Assembly: GCA_902797495.1 (NCBI GenBank)
Contig: CADBTH010000143.1
Location: 1 to 9,296, forward strand
Source of the DNA: an uncultured Ruminococcus sp.
Lineage (GTDB): Bacteria > Bacillota > Clostridia > Oscillospirales > CAG-272
Length of the DNA: 9,296 bases
Reading direction: 5' to 3'
The stretch's first letter is position 1, and each line of letters begins with the position of its first letter. A program made the translations under genes and the position numbers. Below the pieces are notes generated by a model. The model made no database searches and was not told the origin of the DNA. It saw nothing but the letters and a program-made list of their open reading frames with translations. Below are positions 6,434 through 9,296 of the stretch, piece after piece.

Positions 6434-7759
6434 TCATTTTTTCAGCTCGAACTCCGTGCCGTATTTAAGCGTCTGGTTGCCGTTCTCCCAGAGTCTCTTG
6501 TGATATGCGTACGTTTCCGCGGGGATCTCGTCGTGAGGTTTGGAGGTCCTGGGAAGTAGCTGATCTCCTGCGACCTCGGGAGTCGTGCAGGCGTTGTCGT
6601 TTCTCCATGCGTCTCTTTCTTCGGGGTTTCTGAGGTTCGGGATCTTTATCGGAACGTTTCCGTTGAGGACCGAACGATACGCGAGGATGCCGCAGATACC
6701 CATGTCGACTGCCTTGTAAACGTCGATCGCGTATTTGCCGTCGGGTCTGCCGAGGATCTTTTCTATAAAGAAGTGAGTAGCGTAGAAGTCGGAGCCGCCG
6801 TGCGTGCCGAATTCGAGCGCCTTTTCTTTAGCTATCGGAGGTTCGGGATAGTAATCCTCCCATTCGCCCTTGCAGTATTCCTCGCCCTCTTTATAGACGT
6901 GCATGAGCTGCTCCGTGTAAGTCGCTTTGATGCCGTTTCCTTCGATCGTTCTTTCCTTGTCGGGGAAACGCGCCGCTTCCATCATACCTTTCTGACCGTA
7001 GATCATGTAAGTGTAGCTTGCGGGCTCGCGCTTGAGGTCGCCGTGAACGCTTCTTGCGATAGCGCCGTTGTCGAGAGTGATCATTTCGATACCGGCTCCG
7101 CGAGCGATAGCGGTCGATTTGTATTCCTGCGGAAGAGGAGCTTCAAAGCCGACGACCTGAACGGGACGGCGACCGGTGATAGTCAGCATCGGGCCTATGG
7201 AATGCGTGCAGTAGAACGTCGCGTACATCCTGTTTCTCCAGTGATCGGGGTCTCCGTAGGTTATCTGAGGCCAGATCGCCGTACAGTCGTGTATGTATTC
7301 GCCTTCGATATACTGTACTTCGCCGATCTCGCCTTTTTCGTATCTCATCTGCATTTCAAAAGCGTGGCGCATATAGCAGTAGTTCTCGGCGTATGCGTAT
7401 ACCTTTCCCGTCTTTTCGACGGTCTCTATAAGTTCGACCGCCTGAGCCATCGTCTCGCAGGGAAGGACTTCGGTCATAACGTGAAATCCGGCGTTCATGC
7501 ATCTGATGGCGTACGTCGCATGCTCGTTTGCGTAATTTGCGAGAACGACGGCGTCCATATCGTGCTTGATGAACTCCTCGAAGTCGGTATAGATAGCGAC
7601 GTTCAGACCTTTTTCTTCAGCTTCCTTTTTTACTCTGTCGAGCAGAGGCTGATACTTGTCGCATACCGCGACGAGCTCCGCGTCGTCGTGATTGAAAAGA
7701 ACGTTGATCATCGTATGTCCGCGGTATCCGCCGAACACACCTATTTTAAGTTTTGCCAT
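6434..7759 (-). CDS. Gfo/Idh/MocA-like protein, possible NAD-dependent glycosidase relative
   Basis: Cytoplasmic 441-residue protein with an N-terminal Rossmann domain (about 1-125) and a Gfo/Idh/MocA C-terminal alpha/beta domain. The nucleotide loop is IGVFGGYRG (6-14), a compact form of GxGxxG, with Asp34 in AVCDKY at the end of strand 2. The usual EKP motif is replaced by TEVLP (96-100), so the lysine normally important in family dehydrogenases is absent. Further on are EYIHD (154-158), HWRNRMYATFYCTHSIGPM (173-191, His186) and GTHGGSDF (318-325). The TH-x-[LI]-GP and HGG-x-DF blocks resemble those I recall in GH109-type NAD-dependent glycosidases. A sugar or cyclitol oxidoreductase, or a redox-assisted glycosidase, are both possible and the substrate is unknown. 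AAAGGTG (7768-7774) precedes the ATG, and the gene heads an operon with YibE/F. There is no signal peptide. Confidence 0.85.
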   Translation of the reverse strand: MAKLKIGVFGGYRGHTMINVLFNHDDAELVAVCDKYQPLLDRVKKEAEEKGLNVAIYTDFEEFIKHDMDAVVLANYANEHATYAIRCMNAGFHVMTEVLPCETMAQAVELIETVEKTGKVYAYAENYCYMRHAFEMQMRYEKGEIGEVQYIEGEYIHDCTAIWPQITYGDPDHWRNRMYATFYCTHSIGPMLTITGRRPVQVVGFEAPLPQEYKSTAIARGAGIEMITLDNGAIARSVHGDLKREPASYTYMIYGQKGMMEAARFPDKERTIEGNGIKATYTEQLMHVYKEGEEYCKGEWEDYYPEPPIAKEKALEFGTHGGSDFYATHFFIEKILGRPDGKYAIDVYKAVDMGICGILAYRSVLNGNVPIKIPNLRNPEERDAWRNDNACTTPEVAGDQLLPRTSKPHDEIPAETYAYHKRLWENGNQTLKYGTEFELKK

Positions 7760-7782
7760 ATGGGTGACACCTTTCTTTATAA

Positions 7783-7794
7783 TATATCGATATA
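7783..7794. repeat. Perfect 12-bp palindrome at a predicted transcription start
   Basis: TATATCGATATA is a perfect 12-bp palindrome lying directly downstream of the -10 box of the minus-strand promoter and covering the predicted start point. The place suits an operator, but the sequence is AT-rich and could arise by chance. Confidence 0.4.
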
Positions 7795-7823
7795 ATTATA
7801 CTAAATACACTATTTTACTTCAA
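7795..7823 (-). promoter_or_regulatory. Sigma-A promoter for the Gfo/Idh-yibE/F operon
   Basis: On the minus strand TTGAAG (7823-7818) and a perfect TATAAT (7800-7795) are 17 bases apart, predicting transcription from about 7788. The start codon is at 7759, giving a leader of about 29 bases with its Shine-Dalgarno site. Confidence 0.75.
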
Positions 7824-7919
7824 TGTACATATGTTACAAAATCTTAAATAAATGTTGTTCAATTTGCACAATTTTTGAAATATCATTAAAATGTATAACA
7901 AAAGACTCCCCGAATGATG

Positions 7920-7925
7920 TATAAT
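7920..7925 (+). promoter_or_regulatory. Probable -10 box for alr
   Basis: A perfect TATAAT lies 31 bases before the alr ATG. No good -35 hexamer is found 16-18 bases upstream (AACAAA or TAACAA at best), and the TG before it lacks the one-base gap of an extended -10. The promoter may be weak or need an activator. The remaining AT-rich gap (7826-7896) shows no other clear signal. Confidence 0.5.
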
Positions 7926-7956
7926 TAAATCAACTAAAATTGAATCGAGAAATAAT

Positions 7957-9141
7957 ATGCTGACGAATTACAATCTCAGAACGTGGGCAGAGATAGATCT
8001 CGACGCCGTCAACAACAATTTCGAGACGCTCGCTTCTTTCATTCCGGAAGGCGTAAAAAAGCTCGCGGTTGTAAAAGCCGACGCTTACGGCCACGGCGCC
8101 GTTCAGATCGCGAAGCTGCTCTCCGACAGGGTCGACTACTTCGGAGTAGCTCGTGCGGACGAGGCGGTCGAGCTCAGGCGCGGAGGGATACAGAATACGA
8201 AGATACTGATCCTCGGCCACACGGCGCCTTACCATTATTCCGTCCTTTTCAAACACGATCTGATCCCTACGATATATAATGCCGAAGAAGCGGCTCTTCT
8301 CGAAAAAGAGGCGGCAAGCTACGGTCAGACTCTCAACGTTCATATAGCCCTGAACACGGGTATGAACAGGATCGGCTTTGAGCCGGACGACGAGAGCTTC
8401 GACGAGATAATGAAGATCGCAAAGTACGAACACGTCAATATTGACGGCGTCTTCAGCCATTTTGCGGACGCCGACAACGGGGACGACGCGACGTATACGG
8501 AGTACCAGCTGAACAGATTCAGAGCATTTACGACGCGCCTGAGGAACGCGGGACTGTCGTCCGCCGCGCTTCATCTTTTCAACAGCGCGGGGATCATAAC
8601 CATACCGGTCGAATTCGATATGGTGCGGGAGGGGATCTGCCTCTACGGCCTTTCTCCGTCTGACTCGCTCAGGGGCGAGAATACGGCGCGGCTGACGCCG
8701 GCTATGTCGCTCAGATCTGAAGTTATCCATATCCACAAAATAAAGAGCGGCGAGTGCGTCAGCTACGGGTGCAGATTCAAAGCGGAGCGCGATACTCTCG
8801 TCGCAACGGTGTGCGCGGGTTACGCGGACGGCGTGCCGAGGGCGCTTTCAAATAAAGGAGACGTCCTCATCAACGGCCGCCGCGCGGGGATTCTCGGGTC
8901 TGTCTGCATGGATCAGTTGATGTGCGATATTACGGATATACCGGGAGTATCGGTTGGTTCCGTCGTGACGGTGTTCGGACGAGACGGAGACGAAAAGATC
9001 GACGCCGACGAAGTCGCATCGATCGCCGGAACGATATCCTATGAGATAATTTGCGGGATTTCGAAGCGAGTGCCGAGAGTTTACCTGAAAAACGGGGACG
9101 TCGATACTATCCACTACGGCATCCCTCACGAAGAGTTCTGA
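7957..9141 (+). CDS. alr: Alanine racemase
   Basis: PLP-dependent cytoplasmic enzyme that converts L-alanine to D-alanine for peptidoglycan precursors. Its 394 residues match the family length. The N-terminal TIM barrel carries the cofactor lysine in VVKADAYGHG (38-47, Lys40), the substrate-side NTGMNRIGF (133-141, Arg138), HLFNSAG (206-212), and MVREGICLYG (222-231, Arg224 next to the pyridine nitrogen and Tyr230 near the phosphate). The C-terminal beta domain provides the catalytic tyrosine in VSYGCRF (268-274, Tyr270), CAGYADG (286-292) and GSVCMDQ (314-320). All key residues are intact. Translation starts at ATG 7957, with only a weak GAG (7947-7949) upstream, so initiation may be modest. 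It is transcribed away from the Gfo/Idh-like gene. It may also supply D-alanine for germination control or spore walls, but the sequence does not show this. Confidence 0.97.
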   Translation: MLTNYNLRTWAEIDLDAVNNNFETLASFIPEGVKKLAVVKADAYGHGAVQIAKLLSDRVDYFGVARADEAVELRRGGIQNTKILILGHTAPYHYSVLFKHDLIPTIYNAEEAALLEKEAASYGQTLNVHIALNTGMNRIGFEPDDESFDEIMKIAKYEHVNIDGVFSHFADADNGDDATYTEYQLNRFRAFTTRLRNAGLSSAALHLFNSAGIITIPVEFDMVREGICLYGLSPSDSLRGENTARLTPAMSLRSEVIHIHKIKSGECVSYGCRFKAERDTLVATVCAGYADGVPRALSNKGDVLINGRRAGILGSVCMDQLMCDITDIPGVSVGSVVTVFGRDGDEKIDADEVASIAGTISYEIICGISKRVPRVYLKNGDVDTIHYGIPHEEF

Positions 9142-9149
9142 ATAAATCA

Positions 9150-9172
9150 AAAGCCCGCGCAACGCGGGCTTT
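9150..9172. terminator. Hairpin after alr, probably bidirectional
   Basis: AAAGCCCGCG (9150-9159) pairs perfectly with CGCGGGCTTT (9163-9172) around a CAA loop. On the plus strand only TTT follows, then a second hairpin. On the minus strand the stem is followed by TTTTGATTTATT, a better U-tract. It therefore fits a terminator serving alr and a convergent gene from the right. Confidence 0.8.
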
Positions 9173-9296
9173 CAGTCTGCAGACAAAGTCTGCAGACTGG
9201 ACAGAGGAAGAGAAACGACGGCGGATTTGGTGATCTCGCCGCGCGAGGCGTATATGAATACGTCAAGCGGCGAGAGCGACGAAAAGCAATGACGGC
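9172..9296 (-). CDS. C-terminal end of an unidentified gene running off the window
   Basis: On the minus strand one frame is open from the window edge for 40 codons to a TGA at 9174-9172. The readable product includes LSPLDVFIYASRGEITKSA and ends in LQTLSAD. Its composition and codon choice (GAC, GCC, GTC, ATC) resemble the neighbouring genes. The stop falls directly at a hairpin whose minus-strand side has a good U-tract, as expected for the end of a convergent gene. The last residues are encoded by a duplicated palindrome. I do not recognise a family from this fragment, and at this length an open frame could still be chance; the other two minus-strand frames are less convincing. Confidence 0.5.
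   Translation of the reverse strand, partial: RHCFSSLSPLDVFIYASRGEITKSAVVSLPLSSLQTLSAD
9173..9199. repeat. Duplicated palindrome forming a perfect hairpin
   Basis: The 10-bp perfect palindrome GTCTGCAGAC occurs twice (9175-9184 and 9188-9197) separated by AAA. Because each copy is self-complementary, the pair is both a direct and an inverted repeat and, with flanking CA/TG, forms a perfect 12-bp hairpin (9173-9184 with 9188-9199). There is no T-run on the plus side. It immediately follows the GC-rich hairpin behind alr. Confidence 0.85.

Noticed and set aside
6773..7795. A 340-codon open frame on the plus strand opposite the Gfo/Idh-like gene
   Set aside because: It is antisense to a gene with clear family motifs, promoter and Shine-Dalgarno; its product is Arg/Val/Phe-rich with no recognisable domain and no ribosome site. 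It is a by-product of the GC-biased codon use on the other strand.
7930..8736. A 268-codon minus-strand open frame opposite alr
   Set aside because: Arg/Val-rich antisense product of alr, with no motif and no upstream ribosome site; all alr catalytic residues are intact on the other strand.

Overview
This window looks like ordinary chromosome from a Gram-positive, probably spore-forming member of the Clostridia, perhaps an uncultured gut lineage. The reasons are good AAGGAG-type Shine-Dalgarno sites, consensus sigma-A promoters with 17-base spacers, strong hairpin-plus-T terminators, a PdaA-type muramic delta-lactam deacetylase, a DacF-type D,D-carboxypeptidase and a YibE/F membrane protein. 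Genes are moderately GC-rich and the gaps are strongly AT-rich. I see no mobile element, phage gene, tRNA, rRNA, CRISPR array or insertion sequence.

Layout, left to right. rpsT (40-300) ends at a strong terminator followed by a weaker second one. Next come three co-directional secreted peptidoglycan enzymes: a PdaA-like deacetylase (428-1210), a canonical NodB deacetylase (1215-1895) and a DacF/PBP5-like carboxypeptidase (about 1950-3146). Their spacing is tight enough for an operon. A promoter built on a 14-base direct repeat (about 3188-3236) drives pgi (about 3273-4613), which ends at a GC-rich terminator. A small P-loop protein of unknown role (4745-5152) has its own sigma-A promoter and terminator and is therefore monocistronic. 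Convergent to it, on the minus strand, is a two-gene operon: a Gfo/Idh/MocA-like protein (7759-6434) followed by a YibE/F membrane protein (about 6401-5190). A 197-base AT-rich divergent region (7760-7956) separates this operon from alr (7957-9141). The right edge holds a hairpin, a duplicated palindrome, and what is probably the C-terminus of a minus-strand gene running off the window.

Functionally, much of the window concerns the cell wall. Alr makes D-alanine for wall precursors, DacF removes terminal D-alanine from stem peptides, and the two NodB enzymes deacetylate glycan strands; the PdaA-like one most likely works in spore cortex delta-lactam formation. Pgi supplies fructose-6-phosphate, the precursor of the amino sugars. 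The least understood parts are the Gfo/Idh-like protein, which lacks the usual EKP lysine and carries motifs resembling GH109 NAD-dependent glycosidases, its YibE/F partner, and the small P-loop protein. No clear new multi-gene system was found; those three genes and a few repeat structures are the items worth following up.
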